Assembly: GCA_011087645.1 (NCBI GenBank)
Contig: JAALLF010000011.1
Location: 34,214 to 98,213 of the forward strand
Length of the DNA: 64,000 bases
Origin: Alphaproteobacteria bacterium
GTDB taxonomy: Bacteria > Pseudomonadota > Alphaproteobacteria > UBA6615
Direction of reading: 5' to 3'
The notes under the pieces were generated by a model. The model was not told the DNA's origin. It made no database searches and worked only from the letters and a program-made list of their open reading frames with translations. The translations under genes were made by a program, and so were the position numbers. This document shows, piece after piece, positions 25,898 through 35,083 of this stretch. Each line of letters opens with the position of its first letter. The first letter of the stretch is position 1.

Positions 25898-26599
25898 CTA
25901 GTCGGTCACTTGAGAAGGTTGTTCGATATCGTTGATATCATTGGGTAATTCAGGAATGTCGGTCGCGGCTTCCGGATCGGGTTCGGCGATCGGTTCGGGG
26001 GTCATCGGGCCAATGCCGACATCGGTTATCTGGTCGGCAACTTTGTTGATTTCAGACCAGGTGCGCTGCACATCGCGCTCGCTTCCGCCGTCGGCCCACA
26101 TCACATGACAATCGGTCGGCGATAGCTGATCGTCGGCCAAAAGCACGATTTTGCCGTCGAAGCCGTTGGCGAAATTCTCGATGCGCGGCTGCAGGGCAGC
26201 GACATGTTCTTCCGAGACGCGAACCACGATCCGCAGTTCGCCATGCACGTCAGCTAGTGCGCGTGTGATATGGCCCTCGATCTCAACCAGAGCATTCTGC
26301 GCGGCTAATGTCGGCAATACTTTCCGGCACATGAGGACGGCGATGTCGACCGCGCTTTCGGTTGTCGACTGCAGGTCCTCGGCGCGTTGCGCGGAAAGCG
26401 TGTCGAGCTTGGTGGAAATTTCGCCGAGCAGGTCGGCAGCGCGCTTTTCCTCGTAGCTGTGCAATTCACCACGCGCAGCGTCCAAGGCTTCTTGCCGCGC
26501 CGCGGTAATATCCTCTTCGCTGTATTTGCGCGCTTGGTTCTCGTTCGCGTCCGGATTGCCGAAATCGGTTTCGAAGAGAAATCTGGTTTCCGTGCTCAT
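25898..26599 (-). CDS. fliH: flagellar export regulator FliH
   Basis: Regulates the FliI ATPase and links it to the C-ring. A charged, helical N-terminal half (EEDITAARQEALDAARGE..) leads into the conserved helical/globular C-terminal part (AVDIAVLMCRKVLP...). The C-terminal tail is long and acidic. The ATG at 26599 follows the fliG stop by one base; a frame open to 26632 lies inside fliG and is not used. 233 residues. Confidence 0.88.
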   Translation of the reverse strand: MSTETRFLFETDFGNPDANENQARKYSEEDITAARQEALDAARGELHSYEEKRAADLLGEISTKLDTLSAQRAEDLQSTTESAVDIAVLMCRKVLPTLAAQNALVEIEGHITRALADVHGELRIVVRVSEEHVAALQPRIENFANGFDGKIVLLADDQLSPTDCHVMWADGGSERDVQRTWSEINKVADQITDVGIGPMTPEPIAEPDPEAATDIPELPNDINDIEQPSQVTD

Positions 26600-26600
26600 A

Positions 26601-27623
26601 TTAGTACACCAGCTCGTCGTCGCCGCCGCCATCGGCGATGAGGATCTCGCCTTTGTCGGCCAAGTCCTTGGCGGCTAGCACGATTTCTGTTTGCGCCTCG
26701 TCGACGTCGCTGAGGCGGACCGGGCCCATCGCTTCCATGTCTTCTTTCAAAATCTTGCCGGCGCGTTCGGACATGTTCGAAAAGAACAGATCGCGCAACA
26801 CTTCCGAGGCGCCCTTCAAGGCGACGCCCAACTTGTCCTTGTTGGCGACCCGCAGCAGGGTCTGGACGGCGGTGCCGTCGAGTTTCTCGAGATCCTCGAA
26901 GGTGAACATCAAGGCCTTGATTTTTTCCGCGGATTCGCGGTTTCGATCTTCCAGAGACGAGATGAACCGGCCTTCGGCCTGGCGGTCGAGATTGTTGAAG
27001 ATCTCGGCCATCATTTCATGGGCATCACGCCGTTGCGCCCGCGCCAGGTTCGACATGAACTCGGTGCGCAGCGTCTGTTCGACATCGTCGAGAATGTCTT
27101 TTTGCACCGATTCCATGTGCAGCATGCGCATCACCACTTCCATGGCGAAGGCTTCGGGCAGGGTGCTCAGCACCCGCGCCGCATGGTCGGGGCGGATCTT
27201 CGAGACGATGACGGCGACGGTCTGCGGGTATTCGTTCTTGAGGTAGTTGGCGAGGACGGTCTCATTCACATTGGCCAGCTTGTCCCACATGGTGCGACCG
27301 GCGGGCCCGCGGATTTCCTCCATGATGGTTTTGACCCGCTCATCGGGGAGAGCCCGGTTCAACAAACGCTCGGTCGAATCCATGGTGCCGGTCAGCGAGC
27401 CGGTTGACGATAGTTGCTCGGCAAATTCGACAAACAGGTTTTCGATTACCTGAGAGTCGATGGTGCCCAGCTTGGCCATCGTCTGAGAAATCTCGCGAAT
27501 CTCATCTTCATCCATCAGGGCGAACAATTCCTGCGCGCCTTCTTCACCGACGGACAGCATGATGATCGCGGCTTTCTCGGTGCCGTTGATGGTTCGATAA
27601 TCGGAACGTACGCGACTGGCCAT
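26601..27623 (-). CDS. fliG: flagellar motor switch protein FliG
   Basis: The rotor protein that contacts the stator and the MS ring. The FliG N (about 15-115), middle (about 120-200, with [22 protein letters not shown]) and C domains (about 205-335) are complete. The charged helix for torque generation reads [22 protein letters not shown]. 340 residues is normal. It lies between fliF and fliH. Confidence 0.97.
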   Translation of the reverse strand: MASRVRSDYRTINGTEKAAIIMLSVGEEGAQELFALMDEDEIREISQTMAKLGTIDSQVIENLFVEFAEQLSSTGSLTGTMDSTERLLNRALPDERVKTIMEEIRGPAGRTMWDKLANVNETVLANYLKNEYPQTVAVIVSKIRPDHAARVLSTLPEAFAMEVVMRMLHMESVQKDILDDVEQTLRTEFMSNLARAQRRDAHEMMAEIFNNLDRQAEGRFISSLEDRNRESAEKIKALMFTFEDLEKLDGTAVQTLLRVANKDKLGVALKGASEVLRDLFFSNMSERAGKILKEDMEAMGPVRLSDVDEAQTEIVLAAKDLADKGEILIADGGGDDELVY

Positions 27624-27634
27624 GCGCTAAAACC

Positions 27635-29302
27635 CTAGCTTTCCTGGTACATCCACTGCCGCAGTATCGCGACCGTTTCGTCAGGGTGTTTGCCAATAAC
27701 TTGATTGATCTGGTTCATCGACGACGCTTGAACTCGGCCATCGACGCCGGAAATATCGAGCCCCGGTTGAACTTCAGCACTCGCTTCGGCTCCTTCGGGC
27801 ATCTCGCTGCCATCGGGTAGCGCCTGCGCGCCGGCGACCGGTGGTGCGAGCTGACCCATCGGGCCGGTGCTAGCGCCGGCGGGCAACATGCCCTGGGTAG
27901 CCATGGGGTCGGCCGTCGCCGCGATATCGAAAGCGCGGGTTATCAGCGGCCGTACGACCAAGAGAATGACCAATACGGCGACAATGCCGAGCACCAGCAT
28001 TTCAGCGATTCTAAACAGGTCGGCTTTTGACAGACCCAGAAATCCCGGGTCGATGGCGGCGACTTCTTCGACGGCGGTCGAGACGAATTGCAAGTTCACC
28101 ACCTCGACCACGTCGCCGCGCGCTTCCTCGAAACCGATCGCCGACTTCACCAGCGCGTCGTATTGCGCCAGTTCTTCCGGTGTGCGCGCTGTATAGGCGC
28201 CCTCGCCATCGACGATGCCGTCCACCAGCACGGCAACGGTCAGTCGTTTGACGTTGCCGGTCTCGCGAACTTGGGTTGTCACGGTGCGCGAAATCTCGAA
28301 ATTGACCGTCTCTTCGATACGGCGCGAACTGCTGTTGCTTGTGCTCGCCGCGCCGTTGTCCAAAACGGCGCCGGGCAAGTTATTGGCCACCGATACCGAA
28401 TTATCCGGATCGGCCTCGGCGCTATCGTCTTCCTGCTCCACCGTTTGGGTCGAGCGCGCCACCTGGCCGTCGGGGTCGTAAGACTCGTCGCTTGTCGTCA
28501 CCCGGTCGAAATCGATATCGGCCGAGACCTCGGCCCGTACCGCGCCGATGCCAACCGAGCGTTCGAGAAGCTTCTCGATCGACCGGGCCAGGCGCGTCTC
28601 ATAGCGCTGGCGGGCTTCCTCTCCATTGGCGGCGGAGAAGGCCTCTTCATCGTTATCGCCGCCGCGGGCAAGCAGGCGGCCATTATTATCGATGACCGAA
28701 ATTCGCGAGGGTTGCAAACCGGGGACAGCGGTAGAGACCAAATGTTGGATCGCGACCACCTGGCTGGGCTGCAGGATCGAGCCGTTAAGTTGCACAACCA
28801 CCGAGGCGCTGGGTTCCTGTTGGTCGCGACTGAATACTTCGCGGCGTGGCAATACAAGGTGCACCCGCGCTGACTTAACCTGACGGATCGCCGAGATGGT
28901 CCGCGATAATTCGCCCTCAAGGGCGCGCGCTTGGTTGATGCGTTGGACGAAATTCGTGGTGCCCAGGGTGCTTGAATCGTCGAACAGCTCGTAGCCGACG
29001 GAGCCACCGTTGGGCAGACCGTCGCCGGCCATGATCAGACGCACCCGCGCCACATCGGCTTGCGGCACATAGATCTGGGTGCCGCCGCCGCGAATCTCAT
29101 AGGTGATGTTTTGGCTATCGAGCCGGCTGGTGATCGCGCTCGAATCCTCGATGGTGAGGTCGCTGTAGAGGAGCGATAGATCGGGCGTCGCCAGGCGCGA
29201 CGTCATGAACATGAAAAAGCCGATCATGCCGGCGGCGACGATCGCCATCGTGGCGATGCGGACGGGACCGAGCTGCCGCATAACTTGCGAGAAAGAGTTC
29301 AA
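27635..29302 (-). CDS. fliF: flagellar MS-ring protein FliF
   Basis: Forms the inner-membrane MS ring on which the C-ring is built. Two hydrophobic segments are visible: IATMAIVAAGMIGFFMFM near the N-terminus and LVLGIVAVLVILLVV in the C-terminal third. YscJ-like periplasmic domains contain SARVHLVLPRREVFSRDQQEPSASV. The C-terminal tail (VIGKHPDETVAILRQWM) binds FliG. The frame extends to 29440, but family members begin at L/MNSF-QxxRQLGP, matching TTG 29302 (555 residues); ATG 29281 is an alternative. First gene of the operon ending with the repeat protein at 19376. Confidence 0.95.
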   Translation of the reverse strand: MNSFSQVMRQLGPVRIATMAIVAAGMIGFFMFMTSRLATPDLSLLYSDLTIEDSSAITSRLDSQNITYEIRGGGTQIYVPQADVARVRLIMAGDGLPNGGSVGYELFDDSSTLGTTNFVQRINQARALEGELSRTISAIRQVKSARVHLVLPRREVFSRDQQEPSASVVVQLNGSILQPSQVVAIQHLVSTAVPGLQPSRISVIDNNGRLLARGGDNDEEAFSAANGEEARQRYETRLARSIEKLLERSVGIGAVRAEVSADIDFDRVTTSDESYDPDGQVARSTQTVEQEDDSAEADPDNSVSVANNLPGAVLDNGAASTSNSSSRRIEETVNFEISRTVTTQVRETGNVKRLTVAVLVDGIVDGEGAYTARTPEELAQYDALVKSAIGFEEARGDVVEVVNLQFVSTAVEEVAAIDPGFLGLSKADLFRIAEMLVLGIVAVLVILLVVRPLITRAFDIAATADPMATQGMLPAGASTGPMGQLAPPVAGAQALPDGSEMPEGAEASAEVQPGLDISGVDGRVQASSMNQINQVIGKHPDETVAILRQWMYQES

Positions 29303-29383
29303 ACCATGGCCTGTTCGTAAAAGACAAGGACACCGTCGAACGGATATTTCGCTCAACGACCAGACAACGGTAGGAATTCTGAG

Positions 29384-29398
29384 TGAATAAGGCGTTAA
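29384..29398 (-). promoter_or_regulatory. CtrA-like box in front of fliF
   Basis: On the minus strand, TTAA-CGCCTTA-TTCA, seven of eight consensus positions, about 82-96 bases before the fliF start. fliF is a CtrA-activated gene in Caulobacter; use here is inference. Confidence 0.5.
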
Positions 29399-29402
29399 CC
29401 GG

Positions 29403-29438
29403 CGGCAATTTTTGCCGGGTAAGTAGGCAAAAAATGCC
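29403..29438. promoter_or_regulatory. pair of FlbD (ftr-like) sites in front of fliF
   Basis: CGGCA-ATTTT-TGCCG at 29403-29417 is a perfect inverted repeat. GGCAAAAAATGCC at 29426-29438 is a second with four-base arms. The centres are 22 bp apart, about two helical turns. They adjoin the CtrA-like box. Such sites in the fliF promoter repress the operon in Caulobacter, which would be a feedback of FlbD on its own gene. Confidence 0.6.
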
Positions 29439-29467
29439 ACCTTTGATCAGTTTTTACGAAAATTATA

Positions 29468-29497
29468 GAAAACCCGCCTCGGTTTCCCGAGGCGGGT
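29468..29497 (-). terminator. intrinsic terminator of sciP
   Basis: Minus-strand ACCCGCCTCGG and CCGAGGCGGGT form an 11-bp perfect stem with a GAAA loop, followed by TTTTCTATAATTTTC. Confidence 0.9.
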
Positions 29498-29559
29498 CAA
29501 ATTTTCGTGCCCGGATTAGATCGACGTGGATCGGTCCGGGGAGCGGTAATTTGCTCTCG

Positions 29560-29853
29560 TTAGGGCGCGCGATAGTCCTGCAGTCGGGTGACGCGAAGGC
29601 CTCGGACGCCGTGCTTGTCCACCATCTCCTGCCAGGTCAAGAATTCCTCGACCGAGAGATTGTAGCGTCGGCACACTTCCTCGAGTGTAATCGCGCCGTT
29701 TTTCACGGCGGCGACGACAGCTGCCTTACGTCGGACTACCCAACGTTTGGTATCGGGCGGCGGGAGTTCGTTTAACATCATTTGATTCTGGCCGCGATCG
29801 ATATTGCTTATGTTCGTATCGGCGTCTTGCCGATGGGAGTTTTGTCCGTCCAT
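29560..29853 (-). CDS. sciP: CtrA inhibitor SciP (DUF1153)
   Basis: A small helix-turn-helix protein that binds CtrA and/or DNA and blocks CtrA-dependent transcription after S phase. The conserved core is LPPPDTKRWVVRRKAAVVAA, EEVCRRYNLSVEEFLTWQ and LRVTRLQDYR. The ATG at 29853 (97 residues) is preceded by GGTGAG; the internal ATG at 29781 also falls just before the conserved core. It lies between the fliF operon and flgE, as in Caulobacter where it is linked to flagellar genes. Confidence 0.9.
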   Translation of the reverse strand: MDGQNSHRQDADTNISNIDRGQNQMMLNELPPPDTKRWVVRRKAAVVAAVKNGAITLEEVCRRYNLSVEEFLTWQEMVDKHGVRGLRVTRLQDYRAP

Positions 29854-29966
29854 GGTGCTCACCACGTCTTCCTGATTGTGGTGCCTCTGAAGCTAGGCCC
29901 TGGGCCTTAAGGAAAGGCTAAATGCGGCATTCGAATTTATCGCATTTTAGATAAATTTTAGGAGAG

Positions 29967-30003
29967 CGGCCCCGACGCCGCAGGAGGGGCGCCGCCGGGG
30001 CCG
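29967..30003 (-). terminator. GC-rich hairpin behind flgE
   Basis: CGGCCCC...GGGGCCG forms a long hairpin just after the flgE stop on the minus strand. The T tract behind it is poor (CTCTCCTAAAATTT), so terminator strength is doubtful. Confidence 0.45.
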
Positions 30004-30022
30004 TGCTTAGTCACCTAACGCG

Positions 30023-31345
30023 CTATCGCTTGATCCGCACCAGTTCTTCAAGCATCTGATCAGCCGTTGTGATGATCCGGCTGCTCGCGGAATAGGCGCG
30101 CTGGGTGATAATCATGTTGGTAAATTCCGCCCCGAGATCGACGGTCGAAGTCTCGAGACTGGCTGGCGATACGGTGCCCGAGGCGCCGGTGCCGGCCGGG
30201 TTCAGAAAGAAGCTACCCGCCGATGTCGTGGCGGCCCAGGCGTTGCCAGAGCGGGAATCGAGGGCGGAGGAATTGGCGAAGGTCGCCACCGGCAGGCGGA
30301 AAATGGCCCGTTCGATACCGTTGTCGAACAGCGCATTCACCTGGCCGTCTTCGCCGATCGAGATCGACTCGAACCGACCGAAGGTAACGCCGTCCTGTTC
30401 GATCGAAATAACGGAGTAGTTCGAGGCGAACTGGGTGACGCCATCGGCCTGGTTGGCCGAGCCGAGATTGAAGGAAATGCTGCTCGCCGCGGCCGCCGTG
30501 GTCCAATCGCCTGCCGGGATGGCCAGGGCGGTCGGGGTAAAGGAGGCCGGCGTGCCGTCACCGTTGAACACCACCGTATCGATGGTCAAGGGGAACGAAG
30601 CCAAGGTGGCGCCGCTGACCGATGCCGCGCCGTTGTCGGTGCGCGTCATGCCGGTTACGGAAAGGTCCCAAGTCGCCGGCACGGCAACGGTCTTGTCCCA
30701 CTGCAGCGCGATATTGTGACCAACGCCAAGGGCATCGAAGACTTGCACCGTCGCGGTGTTGGTGTCGCCGACAAGGGCTGTCGCCGGCAGGTTAGCCGCC
30801 AACGTCACGTTGGAGGTCGCGGTTGCCGTACCGGACAATGTGGTCACGTCGACGGATTGAAGGTTGGCCAGGCTCGTGGGATCGGGAATGGTCGGATCGG
30901 CGATGCCGTTTTGATCGACGTCGAAGGAGCCGTCGGCCAGGGTCGGCCAGCCTTGCAGAAAATAACCGCCAGCGTTGACCAAGGCGCCGTTCGCGTTGAC
31001 CGAAAATTGGCCCGCGCGGGTAAAGAGGAACGAGCCGTTCGACGAGACTTGATCGGTATTCACGACAAAGAAGCCTTGGCCCGATATGGCGATATCGGTG
31101 GCGCTGGTCGAAGCCTGAAGGAGGCCCTGACGATCGGCGGCCTGAAACGACGAGGCGGTCAGGCCACCCGGTGAATAGCGGTTGGTCGAACTGCCGGTGC
31201 CGGTCACCAGGGTCGAAAACCGTGCTTCGGTGTTCTTGTAACCGATGGTGTTCAGGTTCGAGATATTATCGGAAATCACGCCCATCGCCTGACTGTTGGC
31301 GTTGAGGCTCGAAATTCCGGAAAACATTGCGCCGTAGATACTCAT
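30023..31345 (-). CDS. flgE: flagellar hook protein FlgE
   Basis: A 440-residue hook subunit. The N-terminal rod/hook motif is MFSGISSLNANSQAMGVISDNISN, the middle carries FlgE D2-like beta domains, and the C-terminus ends with the conserved helix ITQRAYSASSRIITTADQML. It is last in the minus-strand order fliK-flgD-flgE. Confidence 0.96.
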   Translation of the reverse strand: MSIYGAMFSGISSLNANSQAMGVISDNISNLNTIGYKNTEARFSTLVTGTGSSTNRYSPGGLTASSFQAADRQGLLQASTSATDIAISGQGFFVVNTDQVSSNGSFLFTRAGQFSVNANGALVNAGGYFLQGWPTLADGSFDVDQNGIADPTIPDPTSLANLQSVDVTTLSGTATATSNVTLAANLPATALVGDTNTATVQVFDALGVGHNIALQWDKTVAVPATWDLSVTGMTRTDNGAASVSGATLASFPLTIDTVVFNGDGTPASFTPTALAIPAGDWTTAAAASSISFNLGSANQADGVTQFASNYSVISIEQDGVTFGRFESISIGEDGQVNALFDNGIERAIFRLPVATFANSSALDSRSGNAWAATTSAGSFFLNPAGTGASGTVSPASLETSTVDLGAEFTNMIITQRAYSASSRIITTADQMLEELVRIKR

Positions 31346-31381
31346 ATTACTCTCCTAGCAAGGGATGTGGCTTGCGGGTCG

Positions 31382-32059
31382 TTAAACGGTGGGGGGTGTA
31401 TCGGGTAACTTGACCGACAAAATTCTATCGAGTTCGACATCGAGCGGTCCGACGGTGACGAAGGTTTGACCCTCGAACTGCCAAATCTCATCGGCGATGC
31501 CGCTGAAATAGATCGGAATGTCTTCGAAGGGGACGTCGTCGGCGTCGACCGCCGACACGACGACGGTGTAGTGCCCGTCGGCCTGTACGATGCCTTGGTT
31601 ATCGGTGCCGTCCCAGATCGTGTCTTGACGGCCCGGCCCAGTACTGCCTGGCAGGGTTCTAACGAGATTTCCATCGCTATCGAGGATCGCGATCGTCGCG
31701 TTCGCCACGCCGCTGGGCATGTCGTAAGAGATCGTCGCGCTACCACCGTCGAGCAGGGTCAGGTCGCTTTGAACTTCGACCGTCTTGCCCAGGAAGCTGA
31801 CGGCGCCGAGGCTCTCGGCGGCTTGCTGCAGGGCGACCAAGTCATCGATCTTATCGGATTGCGAAATCTGCTGCTCGAGTTGGCTGAATTGCACCAACTG
31901 GTTGGTGAATTCCGTCGCGTCGGTTGGCGAGAGTGGATCTTGATGCTGCAATTGGGTTGTCAGCATCAGCAGAAAATTATCGAAGTTTTCCGTCAGCGAC
32001 TGGGTCGCGGCGCTGGGGTCGTTCGATGATGGGGTTGAGGTGAGGCCGGTGATGTCCAT
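31382..32059 (-). CDS. flgD: flagellar hook-capping protein FlgD
   Basis: Scaffold on which hook subunits polymerise. The N-terminal motif is NFDNFLLMLTTQLQHQDPLSPTD, followed by TEFTNQLVQFSQLEQQ. FLG-like/Tudor beta domains follow (GKTVEVQSDLTLLDGG and IWDGTDNQGIVQADGHYTV). The ATG at 32059 with AGGAGCG upstream gives 225 residues; an upstream open frame overlaps fliK and is not used. Confidence 0.94.
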   Translation of the reverse strand: MDITGLTSTPSSNDPSAATQSLTENFDNFLLMLTTQLQHQDPLSPTDATEFTNQLVQFSQLEQQISQSDKIDDLVALQQAAESLGAVSFLGKTVEVQSDLTLLDGGSATISYDMPSGVANATIAILDSDGNLVRTLPGSTGPGRQDTIWDGTDNQGIVQADGHYTVVVSAVDADDVPFEDIPIYFSGIADEIWQFEGQTFVTVGPLDVELDRILSVKLPDTPPTV

Positions 32060-32069
32060 GATGGCGCTC

Positions 32070-33716
32070 CTATATTTCGAGGTCCAACATGCCGTCGTGA
32101 CTACGACGGCTAGCCGGTTCGGCAGCGTTGGCGTCAGTTTCGTCCGAACCATCGCCATCCGCAGTGCCGTCGGTCTCCGAGGATGGCGAACCGTCGGCGA
32201 GTTCGGTTTCCGGATCGCCGGACTGACCGTGTTTGAACATCAGGCTGTCCTGGTCCAATTTCATGCCAGCTTCCTCGAACGCTCGCTGGAGAACCCTCGC
32301 GTCGCGTTCGAGCATGTCGAGGGTTTCTGGCTTTTCGGCATAGACGATCGCCTGCACCGCTTTATCCGGGCTTACTTCAAGAGTGACCTCGACCTTGCCC
32401 AACGATGCCGGTGAAAGTTTGACTTGAATGCGGTCGGCGTCCGACTTCACTAGTTGCTGAATGTGAACCTTCACCTGCTCGGCGGGTTGATAGGCCTGTT
32501 GGGGCGGCAGGGGCCGCATGTTGAGGCCACGCGTGGTGTTGGTGGTCATGGCCTGCCGGTCCGCGGCGGTGATCGATTGCTCGCTGCCGTTTCCGACCGT
32601 GTCGCCGATAGCCATAGTGGTCTGTCCGTTAACCCCGGCCTGCCCCGGTAGAGCGCCGGTAGCGGGCGAATTGAACAGGGTCGTCGGCCGTGTCGCCGGT
32701 CCGTCATGAGCAGCAGGGGCCGGTGGCATCGCGCTGGTGGTGATTTCGATCGACGGCTTGTTGGCGCTTGACCCATTGGCTGGCGCCTGGGTGCCGTTAT
32801 TATTGTTGGCGCTCTGAGCTATGGCTTCCTTGATCTCTGCGCGATGGGCCATCACGCGAATTTTCATATTGTGGAGCTCGGCCGCGCGTTCGGCGCCGGC
32901 GCGGATGAGCATGGCATGCTTCTCGAGCGACGCGCCAAGCCCGTCGTCATCGCCCAGCGCGGTGTTTTGCGTCTGGGTCATCGCCGGAGTTTTGGTCGTC
33001 TCGGCCTTCTCGGCCGCCGCGCCATCGGCGGACGCACCGGCTTTCGCCGCTGCACCGTCGGCCTGCTGGCCCCTGGCGCTTGCCTGGCTGTTGAGCAGCG
33101 CCGCGTTGGCGCGCGCCGCCGTGTCTTGCCCCAGCGCGTTTGCCTTATCGGCATTCGCCGCGGTCTGCGCCGCTGCTTGAGCCTCACCACGGTTGGCCAT
33201 CACACGGGTCTGACCCGTCATATCGCCTTCGGTTTTCGATTTTAGCACGACGCCGCTGGCGGCATTGGGCTGAACGATAAGGCCCGCCTTCTGGGCCTCG
33301 TTAGCGGCGGCGTTCAGATCCAGTAAAGCGTCTTCGGTTGAGGTCGCTGCGAATTGTTGGGCGTCGTTGGCGCCATCGTCTTGTGGCTGATCGTCGGTCT
33401 GACCTTCGGCCTCCGCATCGTCACCATCCTGATTACGATCATCATCGTCGCGCACATCCGACGATGCGTCGTCGGCTGGCGCCGCATCGGCATGGTCTTG
33501 ATCGTCGTTATAGATTTCTTGGTCCGCGTCATGGTCGCGTTCGGCTGCGCGCGCTAAACCTAAATCGGTTTGCGGCAGCATCCGGTCGGCGAACGTCGTC
33601 TTGTCCAAGACGTTTGCAAACAGGTCGGAAAGGGGCACCTTGGCGTTCTGAAACCCCGTCGCCGCGGCGTTGCGCGGTTCGGTGTTGCCTACCAAGTTGG
33701 TAACGGTATCACTCAT
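32070..33716 (-). CDS. fliK: flagellar hook-length control protein FliK
   Basis: A 548-residue secreted molecular ruler. The N-terminal and middle parts are low-complexity, rich in D, Q, N and A (for example an acidic Asp-rich stretch near residues 60-115), consistent with an extended ruler. The C-terminal Flg_hook domain reads VHIQQLVKSDADRIQVKLSP, ASLGKVEVTLEVSPDKAVQA, EKPETLDMLERDARVLQRAF. A GG-N10-GC sigma-54 promoter lies 57-71 bases upstream and FlbD-like sites lie further upstream. First gene of fliK-flgD-flgE. Confidence 0.9.
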   Translation of the reverse strand: MSDTVTNLVGNTEPRNAAATGFQNAKVPLSDLFANVLDKTTFADRMLPQTDLGLARAAERDHDADQEIYNDDQDHADAAPADDASSDVRDDDDRNQDGDDAEAEGQTDDQPQDDGANDAQQFAATSTEDALLDLNAAANEAQKAGLIVQPNAASGVVLKSKTEGDMTGQTRVMANRGEAQAAAQTAANADKANALGQDTAARANAALLNSQASARGQQADGAAAKAGASADGAAAEKAETTKTPAMTQTQNTALGDDDGLGASLEKHAMLIRAGAERAAELHNMKIRVMAHRAEIKEAIAQSANNNNGTQAPANGSSANKPSIEITTSAMPPAPAAHDGPATRPTTLFNSPATGALPGQAGVNGQTTMAIGDTVGNGSEQSITAADRQAMTTNTTRGLNMRPLPPQQAYQPAEQVKVHIQQLVKSDADRIQVKLSPASLGKVEVTLEVSPDKAVQAIVYAEKPETLDMLERDARVLQRAFEEAGMKLDQDSLMFKHGQSGDPETELADGSPSSETDGTADGDGSDETDANAAEPASRRSHDGMLDLEI

Positions 33717-33772
33717 GTTGATCGCATCCTGCGTATAAATACGGCCTACTTGCCGTAGCAGTGATTAGGTCA

Positions 33773-33787
33773 GCAATTCGCGGGCCA
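33773..33787 (-). promoter_or_regulatory. sigma-54 promoter of fliK-flgD-flgE
   Basis: Minus-strand T-GG-CCCGCGAATT-GC: GG and GC are exactly 10 bases apart and the -12 element is TTGC. Transcription would start near 33761, leaving a 45-base leader. Confidence 0.7.
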
Positions 33788-33860
33788 ACTTCGCGACTCA
33801 CTTTAACTACATGAAAAACAACATAAAAATATCTACGCTGGTATCTGGTGGATCGGTGAG

Positions 33861-33898
33861 GGGCAATTCCTGCATGGCCATTGCGGCATTTATTGCCG
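33861..33898. promoter_or_regulatory. pair of FlbD (ftr-like) sites upstream of fliK
   Basis: CGGCA-TTTAT-TGCCG at 33884-33898 is a perfect inverted repeat. GGGCA-ATTCC-TGCAT at 33861-33875 is a weaker copy 23 bp away. They are about 105-130 bp upstream of the inferred sigma-54 start, enhancer distance. Confidence 0.6.
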
Positions 33899-33937
33899 TG
33901 GGCGGGCAGACCTTTCCGGGCCGCCCCATCTCGCTAC

Positions 33938-33971
33938 GAAAAACGCCGACGCTTTAAAAAAGCGCCGGCGC
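33938..33971 (-). terminator. intrinsic terminator of flbT-flaF
   Basis: On the minus strand a stem CGCCGGCGCTT / AAGCGTCGGCG with an A/T-rich loop is followed by TTTTTCG, directly behind the flaF stop. Confidence 0.85.
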
Positions 33972-34003
33972 ATCGTCGGTCCAAACGGGGAGGGTAATTG
34001 TGG

Positions 34004-34444
34004 TTAGGCGGTCAAGCCGTCGAGCGGTGAGGGATGGTGTTCTTCAGTAACGTTGTCGGCGGCGGCTTGCGGCGTCGCGGATTCGCTCAGCAGACCGGCG
34101 GCGATGTTGCGGTTTATGTTTATCAAAACATCGAGCGATTGCGGCTTCGGGTCGGCGAGGATTTCCACCGTGCGTTTGTCGACGAAATTACACAATGTCA
34201 GCATGTTGCTGCGGATATCGTCGGGCAAGTTGGCCGAGGGATCGCTGACGTCCGACTGGAAAATCGTCCACAGCCGCCAGTTCAATCTCACGGTGTCGAC
34301 CAGGGCGGCGGTATCGCCGGGATGATCCTTGACCATGGCTAGCCGTCGGGCGGCTTCCATAAGCGCGCGGCCTTCGGTCTCGCGCGGTGATCCCCCCTGT
34401 TGCGCCGGCTGACGGTATTGCGTCGAGGCGTTTTCATTGGACAT
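34004..34444 (-). CDS. flaF: flagellar biosynthesis regulator FlaF
   Basis: A small cytoplasmic protein that, in Caulobacter and rhizobia, promotes flagellin production and acts against FlbT. The family core is visible as RALMEAARRLAMVKDHPGDTAA, ALVDTVRLNWRLWTIFQ and SNMLTLCNFVDKRTVEIL. The ATG at 34444 has GGGGAG upstream and overlaps the end of flbT by 11 bases. 146 residues. Confidence 0.9.
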   Translation of the reverse strand: MSNENASTQYRQPAQQGGSPRETEGRALMEAARRLAMVKDHPGDTAALVDTVRLNWRLWTIFQSDVSDPSANLPDDIRSNMLTLCNFVDKRTVEILADPKPQSLDVLININRNIAAGLLSESATPQAAADNVTEEHHPSPLDGLTA

Positions 34445-34823
34445 GCTGTAGGATCTCCCCTTCATACTCGATCAATTTACGACACTCTTTGAGCGCGCCG
34501 TACAGGTCTCCGTCCCCGGCCAGTTTGATTATTTTTTCGGCAATCGGCTCGGAACTTGGTGCGGCTTCGCGAAATTCGCCAATGAGCGCTTCGAAATCTT
34601 CAAGGTGTTCGTCGCGGCGGTCGTCGAACATATAGGCGCATTGCAGGGCCAGGTAGATACGCCGCCCCGGCGACGTGGCTTCTTCCATCGTCATGATGTC
34701 TTTTTGGCGCATGATGTGGGCTTGGTTTTCGAACACCAAGTTTACATCCGGCCCGTCGTTCTTAATGACGGCGCCGTTGACGACCAACTTTTCGCCGCGG
34801 GGAAGGGATAATTTAAGTGGCAT
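34434..34823 (-). CDS. flbT: flagellin mRNA regulator FlbT
   Basis: In Caulobacter FlbT binds the 5' untranslated region of flagellin mRNA and promotes its decay until hook assembly is complete. Core motifs are LKLSLPRGEKLVVNGAVIKN, then FLxE-like FENQAHIMRQKDIMT and YLALQCAYMFD. The ATG at 34823 gives 129 residues; an upstream frame to 34874 is not supported. The two flagellin genes here share a structured leader that could be its target (50444-50484 and 52544-52584). Confidence 0.92.
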   Translation of the reverse strand: MPLKLSLPRGEKLVVNGAVIKNDGPDVNLVFENQAHIMRQKDIMTMEEATSPGRRIYLALQCAYMFDDRRDEHLEDFEALIGEFREAAPSSEPIAEKIIKLAGDGDLYGALKECRKLIEYEGEILQHVQ

Positions 34824-35083
34824 TTCTTGCACTCGCCTGCTCTGGCATAAGCCGGCAGTCTCGCGCCATGTCACTTAAGGAAGCGTAAAAACCTGCGGGA
34901 TTCTATGAAAGTTTAAATTAAACGCCGCCGGTCGCGGATAATTTTATCGCCGAAAACCCCGCAACGCCCGACCACACCGCGCCGTTATGGTTTAGGAAAT
35001 CTTTACCGCCAGGCGGATAGGTTTGAAGCCGATAAGCACCGGCCGGAGCGATTACCGGTTTAACACCTGTCTGCGGAGCGGAA
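34824..35083. other. divergent region flbT / neuB, no site recognised
   Basis: Contains both promoters by necessity. A near-palindrome GTTTAAATTAAAC lies near 34910-34924. A TGGC...TGC sequence on the minus strand near 34860 has N9 rather than N10 spacing, so it is not called as a sigma-54 promoter. Confidence 0.4.

Noticed and set aside
29426..29440. TGGCATTTTTTGCC before fliF as a sigma-54 promoter
   Set aside because: GG and GC are separated by eight bases; better explained as one of a pair of palindromic FlbD-like sites.
34850..34872. Sigma-54-like TGGC...TGC before flbT
   Set aside because: GG and GC are nine, not ten, bases apart.
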